From an uncultured Acetatifactor sp. (lineage in GTDB: Bacteria > Bacillota > Clostridia > Lachnospirales > Lachnospiraceae): a stretch of DNA of 64,000 bases. Below, piece after piece: positions 25,225 through 35,068 of this stretch. Location: NCBI GenBank assembly GCA_910578185.1, contig CAJTPN010000009.1:62001-126000 (forward strand). Reading direction: 5' to 3'. The position numbers and the translations under genes are program-made. The notes beneath the pieces were generated by a model. The model saw nothing but the letters and a program-made list of their open reading frames with translations, searched no databases and was not told where the DNA came from. Numbering within the stretch: position 1 is the first letter of the stretch; each line of letters opens with the position of its first letter.

Positions 25225-26217
25225 ATGCTGAACAATAAATCTATTTTGATCACAGGCGGGACGGGGAGCTTTGGCAATGCGTTCACCAGATATGTTTTGG
25301 AAAATTATGATCCAAAGAAGATCATCATATACTCCCGGGATGAGTTTAAACAGCATATTATGAGAGAAAAATTCAAAGAGTATGAAGCGAAACTGCGTTT
25401 CTTTATTGGGGATGTGCGGGACAGAGACAGGCTGACCAGGGCTCTGGAGGGAGTGGATTATTGTATTCATGCCGCTGCGCTGAAGCAGGTACCTGCCTGC
25501 GAGTACAATCCTGCGGAGGCGATCAAGACCAACATTGGCGGCGCTCAGAACGTGATTGACGCCGCATTGGATATGGGAGTGAAAAAGGTGGTGGCGCTGT
25601 CTACCGATAAGGCGGTGAACCCTGTGAATCTTTACGGGGGGACAAAGCTTGTATCGGACAAGCTGTTTATTGCGGCCAATGCCTATGCGGGAAATAAGGA
25701 TGTGTGCTTTGCTATTGTGCGCTACGGAAATGTGGCGGGCAGCAGGGGATCCGTGATTCCCATTTTCAACCATATCATTAAAAACGGCGGCACGGAGCTT
25801 CCTGTGACAGATTACCGTATGACCCGCTTCTGGATCAGTCTGCATCAGGGTGTGGAACTGGTGGTAAAGGCATTGGAGGAGGCCAAGGGCGGAGAAACCT
25901 TTATCTCAAAGATACCATCCTTTAAGGTTACGGATCTGGCGGAGGCCATGCTCCCGGGCTGTAAAATGAAGGAAGTGGGGATTCGGGTTGGTGAAAAGCT
26001 TCATGAGGTTATGGTGACGGTTGAAGACTGTATGAATACTTATGAATATGACAAGCATTTTATCATTTATCCCCAGATGGTGTGGAGCGAGAGCCGCCGT
26101 GCGGTACCTACGGGAAAGAAGGTGCCGGAGGGATTTTCCTACAGTTCCGGAAATAACACGGAGTGGCTTGGAGTTGAGGAAATTCGTGAGCTTTTGAAAT
26201 CGGTGAAGTATGATTAA
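25225..26217 (+). CDS. pseB: UDP-N-acetylglucosamine 4,6-dehydratase (inverting)
   Basis: First step of pseudaminic acid synthesis: converts UDP-GlcNAc to UDP-2-acetamido-2,6-dideoxy-beta-L-arabino-hex-4-ulose. 330 residues, SDR fold. NAD(P) motif GGTGSFG (11-17); active-site Asp128-Lys129 in TDKA replace the usual Thr-Asp-Glu, as typical of PseB/FlaA1; Tyr137-x3-Lys141. HAAALKQVP is diagnostic for the family. AGGAAAG precedes ATG. pseC follows 17 bases on; the remaining pathway genes lie at 55.1-60.8 kb. Confidence 0.95.
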   Translation: MLNNKSILITGGTGSFGNAFTRYVLENYDPKKIIIYSRDEFKQHIMREKFKEYEAKLRFFIGDVRDRDRLTRALEGVDYCIHAAALKQVPACEYNPAEAIKTNIGGAQNVIDAALDMGVKKVVALSTDKAVNPVNLYGGTKLVSDKLFIAANAYAGNKDVCFAIVRYGNVAGSRGSVIPIFNHIIKNGGTELPVTDYRMTRFWISLHQGVELVVKALEEAKGGETFISKIPSFKVTDLAEAMLPGCKMKEVGIRVGEKLHEVMVTVEDCMNTYEYDKHFIIYPQMVWSESRRAVPTGKKVPEGFSYSSGNNTEWLGVEEIRELLKSVKYD

Positions 26218-26234
26218 GCAGGGGGCGCAATACA

Positions 26235-27434
26235 ATGGACAAGCTGGCAATTTATGGGGGAACTCCGGTAAGGAAGACGCCGATAGCATACGGGAAGCAA
26301 TACATTGACGAGGATGATGTGGCGGCTGTGGCAGAGACACTGCGAAACGGCGACCTGACGGGAGGGCCGCGGATCACGGAACTGGAGCGGAAGCTATGTG
26401 AAGTGACGGGAGCGAAATATGCGGTGGCGGTGAGCAACGGCACCGCAGCGCTTCACCTGGCAGCTATGGCGGCAGGGTTTGGGGAAGGGGATCAGGTGAT
26501 CGTCAGTGCCATTACCTTTGCCGCGTCGGCAAACTGCGTCCTGTATTGTGGAGCAAGACCGGTGTTTGCGGATATCAGGGAAGAGACCTACAATATTGAT
26601 CCGGCGTCCATTGAAAAGCTGATCACACCCCACACCAAAGGGATTGTGGCGGTGGACTTTACCGGACAGTCGGTGGAACATGACGCCATTGCGGCCGTCT
26701 GCGAGAAGCATGATCTTATTTTGATTGAAGATGCCGCCCATGCCATTGGCACAAAGTATAAGGGAAGGTCAGTGGGAAGCATTGCCGATATGACGTGCTT
26801 CAGCTTTCATCCGGTGAAGACCGTTACCAGCGGTGAAGGAGGGGCTGTTACCACCAATGACGAAGGACTTTATCGCAGATTGGTGCGCCTGCGTACCCAT
26901 GGTATCACCCGATGCCGTGAGGAAATGGTACATCCCACCGACGACCGCTGGTACAATGAACAGGTGGAACTGGGTTATAACTACAGGCTTACGGATATCC
27001 AGGCGGCTCTGCTGATCAGTCAGCTGAATAAGCTGCCGGCTTTTGCCGCGCGAAGAAGACAGATTGTGGAAATGTATGATGCTGCCTTTGCGCAAATGCC
27101 GGAGCTCGTGGTGCAAAAGGAAATTCCGGAATCGGACACCACAAGGCATCTGTACATTCTGCGCCTGAACCCGGAGCGTCTGACCTGTGACAGAAAGCAG
27201 TTTTTTGATGCGCTGTGGGCGGAAAACATTCATTCTCAGGTACATTATTTGCCGGTATATTGGCATTCCTTTTATGAAAAGCTAGGTTATGAAAAAGGGT
27301 TATGTCCTAATGCGGAGAAGTATTACCAGGAGGTTATGAGTCTTCCGTTATACTATACACTTACGGACGAGGATGTGGCCGATGTGATCAGAGCGGTTAA
27401 AAAAATTGCGGCTCATTATGGGAAGCAGGCGTGA
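26235..27434 (+). CDS. pseC: UDP-4-amino-4,6-dideoxy-N-acetyl-beta-L-altrosamine transaminase
   Basis: PLP-dependent DegT/DnrJ/EryC1 aminotransferase using glutamate to aminate C4 of the PseB product, second step to pseudaminic acid. 399 residues. Opening LAIYGGTPVRKTPIAYG and the SFHPVKT loop with Schiff-base Lys195 are characteristic. GTAALHLA and EDAAHAIG (PLP ring and phosphate sites) are present. Directly downstream of pseB, so co-transcribed. No oddities. Confidence 0.95.
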   Translation: MDKLAIYGGTPVRKTPIAYGKQYIDEDDVAAVAETLRNGDLTGGPRITELERKLCEVTGAKYAVAVSNGTAALHLAAMAAGFGEGDQVIVSAITFAASANCVLYCGARPVFADIREETYNIDPASIEKLITPHTKGIVAVDFTGQSVEHDAIAAVCEKHDLILIEDAAHAIGTKYKGRSVGSIADMTCFSFHPVKTVTSGEGGAVTTNDEGLYRRLVRLRTHGITRCREEMVHPTDDRWYNEQVELGYNYRLTDIQAALLISQLNKLPAFAARRRQIVEMYDAAFAQMPELVVQKEIPESDTTRHLYILRLNPERLTCDRKQFFDALWAENIHSQVHYLPVYWHSFYEKLGYEKGLCPNAEKYYQEVMSLPLYYTLTDEDVADVIRAVKKIAAHYGKQA

Positions 27435-27519
27435 TTTATGAGGCGGCAGCATTGCTGTAAGCAAAAAAGCTTTTCAATAATTGGAAACGTAAATATGGAA
27501 ATTTAAGAGGTTTTACAGG

Positions 27520-28965
27520 ATGAAAGAGAAGATACGGAGGCGGAACCGTGTTGTGGATACAGCCGTGTTTGCGGTATTGCTGTTTGCGGTGTCGGCGGTT
27601 ACGCTGGCACTTTTTTATTGGCAGACCACAGGGAGTACTGCCGGATATCATTCGGATATGGAGGCATATATTCTGGAAATGCAGGGGCTGAATGAAAAGT
27701 ACAGCTTCCCGTATCCGGTTTTCTTTAAATTAGGGGCGTTGATACATCTGTTTGCGCCGCCGGAGCTGTCTGTGGCCATAGCCGCCATGCTGTTAAACAG
27801 TTTGGCCATGGTGGTGGCAAAGCTTGCGTTAAATCGTTTGACTTTGGGGGAGCTGGAAGACGGAATTCGAGAATGGCAGCTTGGAAGGAAATACGACGGA
27901 GGAAATTTCACTGGTAGTCCAGTCCAAGGGAAGGATGCGCTGGGGAAATCTGCCGGAGAGAGAGTCGTCGCCGGGGAGCGAACCGGAGGGCGGGGCATTG
28001 GAAGGAAAAGAGCTGCAGGAAGAGCCCATGGAAGTTCTGGCGTGTCAGGAGATGTGAGCTGGTTGGGGGGCGTACTGGTCAGTCTGGTGACCTTGTCTCT
28101 GTTTTTTATATCCATGCTGTTTCCGCCCCAGGGAATTTATTTGCCTGGAATTCGATTTCGCTATTTAGGGGTGTTTTCGCCCAATCCTTTTCACAACGCC
28201 ACTTATATGGCAGCCAGGCCCTTTGCAATTTTGGCCTTTTGCTGGTTTGTCAGGTTATTGCCTGTGTATGAGGGAGGGGGTGCATCGGGACAGAGGGGAA
28301 AAGAAAATATATCACGTTTGGATTATTTTCTTTTTTCTTTCTTCTTGCTGCTGGCCACAATGACAAAACCCAGTTTCACGCTGGTGATGGTGAGTACGGC
28401 GGGACTGGTGATGCTCTGGCGTCTGATTCGGGCAGGTTTCCGCAATTTTATTCCAACGCTCTGGCTGGGATTATGTTTTGTGCCGACTTTTCTCGATTTG
28501 CTATATCAGTACAGAGGGGTTTTTGTGCCGGAGGATGGCGCCGAAGGCGGCGTAGGATTCAGCCTTGGAGAAGTTTGGGCACAATATTGTACGAATATCC
28601 CGCTGGCGGTATGTCTGGCTATGGGATTTCCGCTTCTGGTGCTTGTGCTTCACTGCAAGGAGTGGAAGAAAAATGCCTGGTTTCGGTTTTCGTGGCAGTT
28701 TTATCTGGTGGGATTTGCGGAAGCATTCTTGCTCTATGAGAAAGGGTTCCGCAAGTTTGATTTTAATTTTTCCTGGGGCTATATGTATGGGATCTTTTTC
28801 TGTCACTTTTGCGCGTTGGCAATATTGCTGAAAACAACAGCCCAAAGACCCGTGAAGAAAAGGGATGGGCTGCTGATTGCGGTTCAATGGTTTGCGTATC
28901 TGTGTCATGTGATCTGCGGATTGGTTTATTTCAAGACGATCTTTGGCGGCGCCATGTATTACTGA
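27520..28965 (+). CDS. Polytopic membrane protein, GT-C glycosyltransferase-like
   Basis: 481 residues, about 9-10 hydrophobic segments. The first extracytoplasmic loop after TM1 carries acidic residues (GYHSDMEAY), the place where GT-C enzymes keep catalytic Asp/Glu. A Gly/Arg-rich soluble insert occupies about 125-180. No family name can be given with confidence; a polyprenyl-phosphate-sugar-using transferase is the context-based guess. It begins 85 bases after pseC and is convergent with the gene at 28996. Confidence 0.7.
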   Translation: MKEKIRRRNRVVDTAVFAVLLFAVSAVTLALFYWQTTGSTAGYHSDMEAYILEMQGLNEKYSFPYPVFFKLGALIHLFAPPELSVAIAAMLLNSLAMVVAKLALNRLTLGELEDGIREWQLGRKYDGGNFTGSPVQGKDALGKSAGERVVAGERTGGRGIGRKRAAGRAHGSSGVSGDVSWLGGVLVSLVTLSLFFISMLFPPQGIYLPGIRFRYLGVFSPNPFHNATYMAARPFAILAFCWFVRLLPVYEGGGASGQRGKENISRLDYFLFSFFLLLATMTKPSFTLVMVSTAGLVMLWRLIRAGFRNFIPTLWLGLCFVPTFLDLLYQYRGVFVPEDGAEGGVGFSLGEVWAQYCTNIPLAVCLAMGFPLLVLVLHCKEWKKNAWFRFSWQFYLVGFAEAFLLYEKGFRKFDFNFSWGYMYGIFFCHFCALAILLKTTAQRPVKKRDGLLIAVQWFAYLCHVICGLVYFKTIFGGAMYY

Positions 28966-28995
28966 CCGTCATAGGCAAAGCGCTGCGGTTTCTTC

Positions 28996-30768
28996 TTACC
29001 CATGCTCTTCAGGCGTCGTCCTGGAGTGGCTTATGACCTTTGACGCCGCGTTCTGCAGCAGTACCATGCCCCTTGCGGTATAGGGCAGCATGGTCAGTCC
29101 GTAAAGAAAGATATAGCGAGAATTTCCCTCCCAAATCATGTGGAAGAGAAAGCCGCCCAATATGACAATCAGTCCCAGGTAGGCGGGGAGTTCAAACTGG
29201 TTTGCAGCGGGGACTGGGGGGGAAGCGTTGGTTTCATCCAAAGCGGCAGTGTTGGGCAGGCAGGTGCCGCCCGTCCCATCAGTGATACCGTTTAAGCCTG
29301 TGGCTTCAGCCGACTCCGGAGCATCTGCCAAGGAGGAAGATCGTTTCTGATTTGTCGTCTTGGAAGCCGGGAAACGCTTTTTAAAATAGGGTGCAAGGCA
29401 GAAGCTGAAAGCGCCCAGGTAAAGCATGTTTTGATAAAGGTTGCAGTAGGCAATCAGGTATTTGCTGTTAACGCCTTCATAGAGGGTATCAAAGATGGGA
29501 GCTCTTCCGCCGAAGGTATTCAGCGTGGCCTGTCGGCAGGCGAAAGTACCGTCCGCCCATTGGGACAGGTATTTTTGCAGGTAAAAGTGAACTGCATATC
29601 CGGGGGCTTCCCGGAAGTCGTCAAGGCGTCTGTGAATGGCTTCCCGGCTTAAATCCACCGTTGCTGCCGTATCCATTCCGGTGTCACGATAGGTATTGAA
29701 ATTGAACCCATTGTACCAGCCGCATGCCCGGGGGCCTTCCTGCATTCCCATGGCAAAATAGGACATGGCAGGGACGCCGGAGCGGAGGGTGCTCCCGGAG
29801 CGGGACTCATAATATTTCTGGATACAGGGGAGAATAGACATGGCGCAAACGGCGCAAAGAATGGCCAGCACCGGCAGGTAAGGCTTCCTGCGGCGGATTC
29901 CCCACAATATCAGTACAATTATCACCCCAATGACAAAGATCAGGGAATTTTTTCGCAGCATGACGCTTAAGGTAAGGAAAAGCAGACTTCCCAGGGAAAA
30001 CACAAATATCCTGGGGAGGCCGGAAAGTTTAGAGGCGGAATCGGGAGTCAGCAGCCGCGCCAGGAAATAAAAGGCTATGGAGATTGCAGCGAAAGAGGGA
30101 ATCTCGCCATAGACAAAGGCGGTGTACATCAGGAGAGGACAGTTTGTCCCTGCCAACAGAAGGTAGAGACAATCTGTCCTTTCATCTTTCCAGAGGGTGT
30201 GAACAATTTTTTCCTGGAAAAGGATAATAATACATTCCAAAAGAATGTATATAATCTTGATAAAATGGTAGGCATGTTCATCGATTCCTGTCAGGTTCCA
30301 TATGCGGATTAGAATTTCTTCAAAGCCCACCAGACCTACCTGTTGTGGATAATAGGACAAATAGGATTTGACAGGATCGATGACAGAGGTATCTCCGGCG
30401 GCAAGGCTTTCCGCGATGCTGTAGACCGAATAAGCGTCCGCCGCAGGGACGGATTTGCTGAATAGGATCTGTACAATGCCGGTGATTACGCACCAGCCAA
30501 GCACACAGAGTCGCAGACGGCGGCGGGACAAAAGCCCACCTTTAGATATACGGTCAGCAGCAGCGCAAAATATTAGGCACATCAGTCCTGTGGGCAGATA
30601 AGTAAAAAGGGGATTGTCCCAGGTCGTCAGCACCTTTTGGGATTCCATGTCCGTGGAAAAGCAGGTCAGCAGCAGTCCGGACAGGAAGAGGGTGCCAGTG
30701 AGCAGCAGGGCGATTATCCTTATGGATTGTAGACAGAAAAGATACAGTTTCCCGGAAATATTGTTCAT
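28996..30768 (-). CDS. Polytopic membrane protein, probable GT-C type glycosyltransferase
   Basis: 590 residues with about 11-12 membrane segments. The early loop PAADAYSVYSIAESLAAGD has the Asp-containing pattern seen in PMT/ArnT-like transferases. A Thr/Ala/Glu-rich cytosolic insert lies at about 485-525 before the last two helices. AAAGGA lies 9 bases before ATG. It follows the minus-strand sugar gene cluster (35997-30993) after a 224-base gap with nothing else recognised. Function by context only. Confidence 0.7.
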   Translation of the reverse strand: MNNISGKLYLFCLQSIRIIALLLTGTLFLSGLLLTCFSTDMESQKVLTTWDNPLFTYLPTGLMCLIFCAAADRISKGGLLSRRRLRLCVLGWCVITGIVQILFSKSVPAADAYSVYSIAESLAAGDTSVIDPVKSYLSYYPQQVGLVGFEEILIRIWNLTGIDEHAYHFIKIIYILLECIIILFQEKIVHTLWKDERTDCLYLLLAGTNCPLLMYTAFVYGEIPSFAAISIAFYFLARLLTPDSASKLSGLPRIFVFSLGSLLFLTLSVMLRKNSLIFVIGVIIVLILWGIRRRKPYLPVLAILCAVCAMSILPCIQKYYESRSGSTLRSGVPAMSYFAMGMQEGPRACGWYNGFNFNTYRDTGMDTAATVDLSREAIHRRLDDFREAPGYAVHFYLQKYLSQWADGTFACRQATLNTFGGRAPIFDTLYEGVNSKYLIAYCNLYQNMLYLGAFSFCLAPYFKKRFPASKTTNQKRSSSLADAPESAEATGLNGITDGTGGTCLPNTAALDETNASPPVPAANQFELPAYLGLIVILGGFLFHMIWEGNSRYIFLYGLTMLPYTARGMVLLQNAASKVISHSRTTPEEHG

Positions 30769-30992
30769 GTCAGCGTATTCCTTTGTCGTTGATTACGGTA
30801 AGCGTATTTGGCTTGACTTGCGGTAACCGCGCAGCAATAACAATAGAAAGCTGCCCCGCGCCATACCGCATATGCTTTTGGATATGTGTGTAGCCGGTAT
30901 GCCAGAGAACGGGCGCACCCATCAATTCCCGGATTTTCTGTGCATTGGTGCGGATGGGAGCATGGCGGCACGGATGCCGGATGGTAGTTTCG

Positions 30993-32102
30993 TTATGAAG
31001 CGTAGCTGTTACACAATGCAATCACCTGTTGGATTTCTTCTTCCCGCATTTCGGGAAACAGAGGCAGGGTCACACAATGATTTGCCAAGTACTCCGCGTT
31101 GGGGCAGTCTCCTTCTTTCCCCCCCAGGAAACCATAGGCCTTTTGCAGATGACAGGGGACAGGATAATGCATATGACATTCCACACCGGCATTCTCCATA
31201 TATGCCAGGAATTTGTCCCGTTCTTCCACCTGAACCACAAACAGATGAAAGACCGGTTCGGTGTTGTTGGGGTGGGCCTGCATGGTCAGCAGCGGGTTGG
31301 TAATTTCTTGAAGGTAGCGCTTCCCGATTTCCTGACGCCGCTTTGTCCATTGGGGAAGATATTTTAAGCTGACGGAAAGTACTGCGCCCTGCAGTCCCTC
31401 CAGGCGGTAATTGTATCCGATTTCGTCGTGGTAATAGCGCACGTCGCAGCCCTGATTTTTCAGCCTGGTCATATGCCTGTAATAAGCCTCATTCCTGCAG
31501 GTGACGCTGCCGCCTTCTCCGAAAGCATACAGGTTTTTTCCGGGATAGAAGCTGAAGCAGCCGATTTCTCCCAGTGAGCCGACGTTTTTTCCTTCAAATT
31601 TTGCTCCGTGGGCCTGGGCGCAGTCTTCCGCCACAAAGAGTCCGTGCCGTTTTGCTAATTCGCTGATACCCGAGAAATCAAAAGGCTGACCGTATAAGTG
31701 GACACCGATGATTCCCTTTGTCCTGGGGGTGACTTTTTCCGCCGCGGAAGCCGGGTCAATCTCCCAAGTGTCCGGCAGGCAGTCTGCGAATACAGGGGTG
31801 GCGCCCGTATAGGAAACGCCCCATGCAGTTGCGATATAGGTGTTGGCGGGGACGATTACCTCATCGCCGGGGCCAACACCCAATGCCAGCATGGCAAGGT
31901 GCAGGGCGGAAGTTCCGTTATTGACCCCACAGGCATATTTCACGCCTACATACGCCGCAAATTCCCTGTCGAATGCATCCGCAAATTTTCCGCCGGAAAA
32001 CGCGGTATCCCTGCATACCTGTTGGATGGCATGCAGATATTCTTCCCTATGTGCTTCATAATCTCTTGTCAAATCAATTCGTTTGATTATTGTATTTTCC
32101 AT
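30993..32102 (-). CDS. DegT/DnrJ/EryC1-type nucleotide-sugar aminotransferase
   Basis: 369 residues, PLP-dependent sugar aminotransferase. NNGTSALHLA, EDCAQAHGA and SFYPGKN with Schiff-base Lys189 are intact. The closest style is dTDP-3-keto-6-deoxyhexose 3-aminotransferases (FdtB/QdtB/TylB group). No dTDP-sugar isomerase is visible nearby, so the exact substrate is open; the GNAT at 40367 could N-acetylate its product. It is distinct from pseC, which lies on the other strand. Last gene of the five-gene minus-strand cluster. Confidence 0.85.
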   Translation of the reverse strand: MENTIIKRIDLTRDYEAHREEYLHAIQQVCRDTAFSGGKFADAFDREFAAYVGVKYACGVNNGTSALHLAMLALGVGPGDEVIVPANTYIATAWGVSYTGATPVFADCLPDTWEIDPASAAEKVTPRTKGIIGVHLYGQPFDFSGISELAKRHGLFVAEDCAQAHGAKFEGKNVGSLGEIGCFSFYPGKNLYAFGEGGSVTCRNEAYYRHMTRLKNQGCDVRYYHDEIGYNYRLEGLQGAVLSVSLKYLPQWTKRRQEIGKRYLQEITNPLLTMQAHPNNTEPVFHLFVVQVEERDKFLAYMENAGVECHMHYPVPCHLQKAYGFLGGKEGDCPNAEYLANHCVTLPLFPEMREEEIQQVIALCNSYAS

Positions 32103-32231
32103 CCTGTTTCCCTGAAAATCCTTTCATAAAGCTTCTTGTGAATCTTTTTGTAGCTATTAAGTTCTCCCGTACCCCATCAGGACGCGTTTGATGCAAAGTG
32201 GGGCGTACAGATCGGGGAGCGGGGTTCCTGG

Positions 32232-32957
32232 TCAGATATGCTTTCTGATGCGGAATTCCACAAATAACCTGGCAATGTGTACCATGTAATTGCAGATGGT
32301 TTTCAATATCTTTACCGTAGTATTGTAATCCTCCTGCCATTCCACCGGATAATCCAGAATATTGACACCCCGCTTTTCTGCCCGCAGCAGAAATTCGATC
32401 ATGTAAAACCACCCGTTGTCCCGGCTGCAGCCTTTCACCAGGGAAACGGCGGTTTTGCGCCGCACAAAGGTAAATCCGCAGATGGCATCCGTGGATTTCA
32501 TGCCTAAAATGTATTTCAGCAGGATCAGCAGACCTTGGGAAGTGATCTTACGGTACCATTTACGGCCTCGGGTGCGAGACTGCTTTGCAAAGCGGCTGCC
32601 GTTGATATAGGCGATTTCCGGATGTTGGTTGAAAATGTGGATGGCCTCGCCTAAATGCCTGATGTTGGTGGACAGGTCGATATCCATGTATCCTACGATC
32701 TCGCCATGACTGAGCGCCACACCTCTGCGGAAGGCGGCGCCCACGCCGCGAACGGAGATTTGCTCGTAGCGTACCTTATCATATTTTTTACAAAGGCCGG
32801 CGGCAATCTGGGGCGTCTCATCCTCCGAGCCGTTGTCCACGATAATGATTTCGTAATCGTCAAAAGATATGCTTTCCAGGTATTTTACAGTTCGGGTAAC
32901 GCCGCTTTTTAAACGAAGTCTTTCGTTCAGTACGGGAAATATAATCGTTATCATCAT
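32232..32957 (-). CDS. Family 2 glycosyltransferase (dolichyl-phosphate-glucosyltransferase-like)
   Basis: 241 residues, GT-A fold: FPVLNE at the start, IIIVDNGSEDET, and the DXD-type metal motif DIDLS near residue 93. No C-terminal membrane anchor, although the last helix is basic. Its stop overlaps nothing; its start overlaps the upstream gene's stop by 4 bases, indicating translational coupling. Likely transfers a sugar from a nucleotide donor to a polyprenyl phosphate or to the growing glycan; the acceptor is unknown. Confidence 0.85.
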   Translation of the reverse strand: MMITIIFPVLNERLRLKSGVTRTVKYLESISFDDYEIIIVDNGSEDETPQIAAGLCKKYDKVRYEQISVRGVGAAFRRGVALSHGEIVGYMDIDLSTNIRHLGEAIHIFNQHPEIAYINGSRFAKQSRTRGRKWYRKITSQGLLILLKYILGMKSTDAICGFTFVRRKTAVSLVKGCSRDNGWFYMIEFLLRAEKRGVNILDYPVEWQEDYNTTVKILKTICNYMVHIARLFVEFRIRKHI

Positions 32958-33901
32958 TGTGTCAGCTTTTCCACTCCTTCTATCACATAGCGCTGTCTAC
33001 GAAATCCCATATTTAAGAGGACGGACAGATATTTTAAGATAATTGTCAGCATGGCTGATACCATAAAGAAACCAAAGGACATCAGAGACATAATGGACAG
33101 CCAGCCTTCTACCGGACGCACTTTGCTGAAGATAGAATAGACAAGGTAGCCGAACATTACCAACAGTGCGCCGAACAGGATCACGCTGACCATCATGGAC
33201 AGTTTTTCCAATACATTGGTAAAGATTATGATGGTATCCATGGCCAGTCCGCTTCGGTTATCCCGTTCCTCCCGGTTATGGGGCTTTTTCGTAACGGATT
33301 TGTTATCGTAACAGATGGTGTCCCTCTTAAGGCCGCAGTTGATATACATTGCCTTCCGATAGGGAATATAGGTGTTCATCTGATTGACACGGTTGATGGC
33401 ACGTCTGGATACCAGACGGAAGCGTTCCTGTCGGATTTTGCCCTGATATCGGCTTCCCAAGTTGTATATCAGATAGAAGAGCTTTGAGGATAGGGAGACG
33501 CCGTATTTGGGTGCTGCCGCAACCACATCGTAGCCCTCCAGTGCCCTGTGATAAACGTCCATGATCAGAGAGGGATCGAAATCCGGTTCGCACCTGTCAA
33601 ATTCAAACAGAAAATCACCCACGGCCAGATCTCGGCCTGCGTTCATGGCGCTTTCCACACCCTGATAATAACTTAAGTTAATCAGGCTGACCACAGGCTT
33701 GTCTGTCTGTTCTGCCAGGAATGCCTTGACTTGTTCCACCGTATCGTCCATACAGCCATCGTTTACACAAATAATCTCGTATTTTTCAAAATGCTCCTGC
33801 ATCACGCCGCAGATCAAACTCAGAAAATGTTCGATGCCGTGTCCCTCGTTGTAAAGGTAGATCACACAGGACACAAAATTTTTCTCTTTATTAATCGTCA
33901 T
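32954..33901 (-). CDS. Family 2 glycosyltransferase with two C-terminal membrane helices and altered DXD
   Basis: 315 residues. GT-A start (CVIYLYNEG), ICVNDGCMDDT, and two membrane segments at about 235-300, as in GtrB/DPM1-like polyprenyl-phosphate glycosyltransferases. The usual D-D-D/DXD site reads FEFDRCEPDFD, so only part of the metal motif is retained; activity may be altered. The overlap of 4 bases with the next gene and 6-base spacing from the previous gene show a tight operon. Confidence 0.8.
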   Translation of the reverse strand: MTINKEKNFVSCVIYLYNEGHGIEHFLSLICGVMQEHFEKYEIICVNDGCMDDTVEQVKAFLAEQTDKPVVSLINLSYYQGVESAMNAGRDLAVGDFLFEFDRCEPDFDPSLIMDVYHRALEGYDVVAAAPKYGVSLSSKLFYLIYNLGSRYQGKIRQERFRLVSRRAINRVNQMNTYIPYRKAMYINCGLKRDTICYDNKSVTKKPHNREERDNRSGLAMDTIIIFTNVLEKLSMMVSVILFGALLVMFGYLVYSIFSKVRPVEGWLSIMSLMSFGFFMVSAMLTIILKYLSVLLNMGFRRQRYVIEGVEKLTQ

Positions 33902-33907
33902 ATTAGA

Positions 33908-35068
33908 TTACTCCATATCCAAAAACTCATCCAGATCGTATACTGTATTGATTTTGCCTGACAATACGCTTAAAAATACCGGCCTTTGTTTTCCTGCCCT
34001 TCGGTTTGCGTATCGAATCACCGTGGGCCTGGAATCGTCAATTTCCGACGCCTTCAAAATAGGCTTCATGGAGAACAAAGAACGCTCATAGGTGAACTGA
34101 TACTCCTCCCGGATATATTTCCTGGCCAGGGCGGACATATATTCCCAGGCGCTTTCCGGTTTGCAGGCGCAATCATTGCAATTTCCCAGCAGTCCGTCCC
34201 GGCAGAGTCCGTCCGCCGTGCAGGGAAATTGAGGAATAGGTTCCATACAGGTCCTGTGTGGGGTGAAAGTCACAGAAGTCAAAGAGTGATATCCCGTTTT
34301 CCCAAAGGGCATGATGGAGAAAAAAGGGCCGTCCATCACCGTAAGTCCCATTCCTTTGAACCGATCGTTTACGCTGCAAAGAATGATCTCACACAGTTCA
34401 TACTTAATGCCAAAGGGATCGGGAGAAGCCGTGCCGTTGGCGGTTTCCATACGACTTAAGATCTGGTTTACCGAGGCGTAAGTGGCGTTTAACACAAAGG
34501 GGGTTTCATAAAACTCTTCTTTGCCTTCATGAAAGGCATATACTTCATACCGATCCGCCTTTTCCACAATGCGTCGGACTTCACGGCCGCAGAGCAGTTC
34601 TGCTCCGGGATATTTCTCAAGCTCGGCCAGAAAGTAATCCCGGAGGATATGGGCATCATAGGTGTATTCCTTTGTCAAAAAGGCGCCGTCGCAGATTCCT
34701 TCTCTAAAGTACCGGTCGGCGGGCAAAGGATCGCAGGGGATGTCCGCATCCCTGCAGAATTTATGGAATTCTTTTGCGTCCGTCCAGGAAAAATGCCCGG
34801 AGGTTGCGTAGATTTGTTTAAATTCAAAGTGAATGCAGAAGGGAAAGTCATCCACAAATCGTTTGAAGTAACCGGCGCTTTTCATTGCTGTTGCCAGAGA
34901 GCGGGGATAATGGTAGCCCATATGCACCCTGGCCTGATTGATATAAGTAGCCCTGGAAAAGGGTGCTTTGTCCATTTCCAGCACCGTGACCTTTTCGCCT
35001 TTCCGGGCGCAGTGCAGGGCGGCATATAATCCGTACAGACCGGCTCCGATAATCAGTTTCTCTGTCAT
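33908..35068 (-). CDS. FAD-dependent oxidoreductase (DAO-like) of the sugar cluster
   Basis: 386 residues. Dinucleotide-binding GAGLYGLYAA at the N-terminus, an acidic residue ending strand 2 (VLEMD), and an RVHMGYHYPRS motif. It lacks a signal peptide. Related enzymes in glycan loci oxidise or rearrange sugars or act like UDP-galactopyranose-mutase relatives, but this is not a clear Glf. A Cys cluster (CNDCACK, about residue 295-301) might bind metal. The 4-base overlap with the upstream GT2 gene shows translational coupling. Substrate unknown. Confidence 0.75.
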   Translation of the reverse strand: MTEKLIIGAGLYGLYAALHCARKGEKVTVLEMDKAPFSRATYINQARVHMGYHYPRSLATAMKSAGYFKRFVDDFPFCIHFEFKQIYATSGHFSWTDAKEFHKFCRDADIPCDPLPADRYFREGICDGAFLTKEYTYDAHILRDYFLAELEKYPGAELLCGREVRRIVEKADRYEVYAFHEGKEEFYETPFVLNATYASVNQILSRMETANGTASPDPFGIKYELCEIILCSVNDRFKGMGLTVMDGPFFSIMPFGKTGYHSLTSVTFTPHRTCMEPIPQFPCTADGLCRDGLLGNCNDCACKPESAWEYMSALARKYIREEYQFTYERSLFSMKPILKASEIDDSRPTVIRYANRRAGKQRPVFLSVLSGKINTVYDLDEFLDME

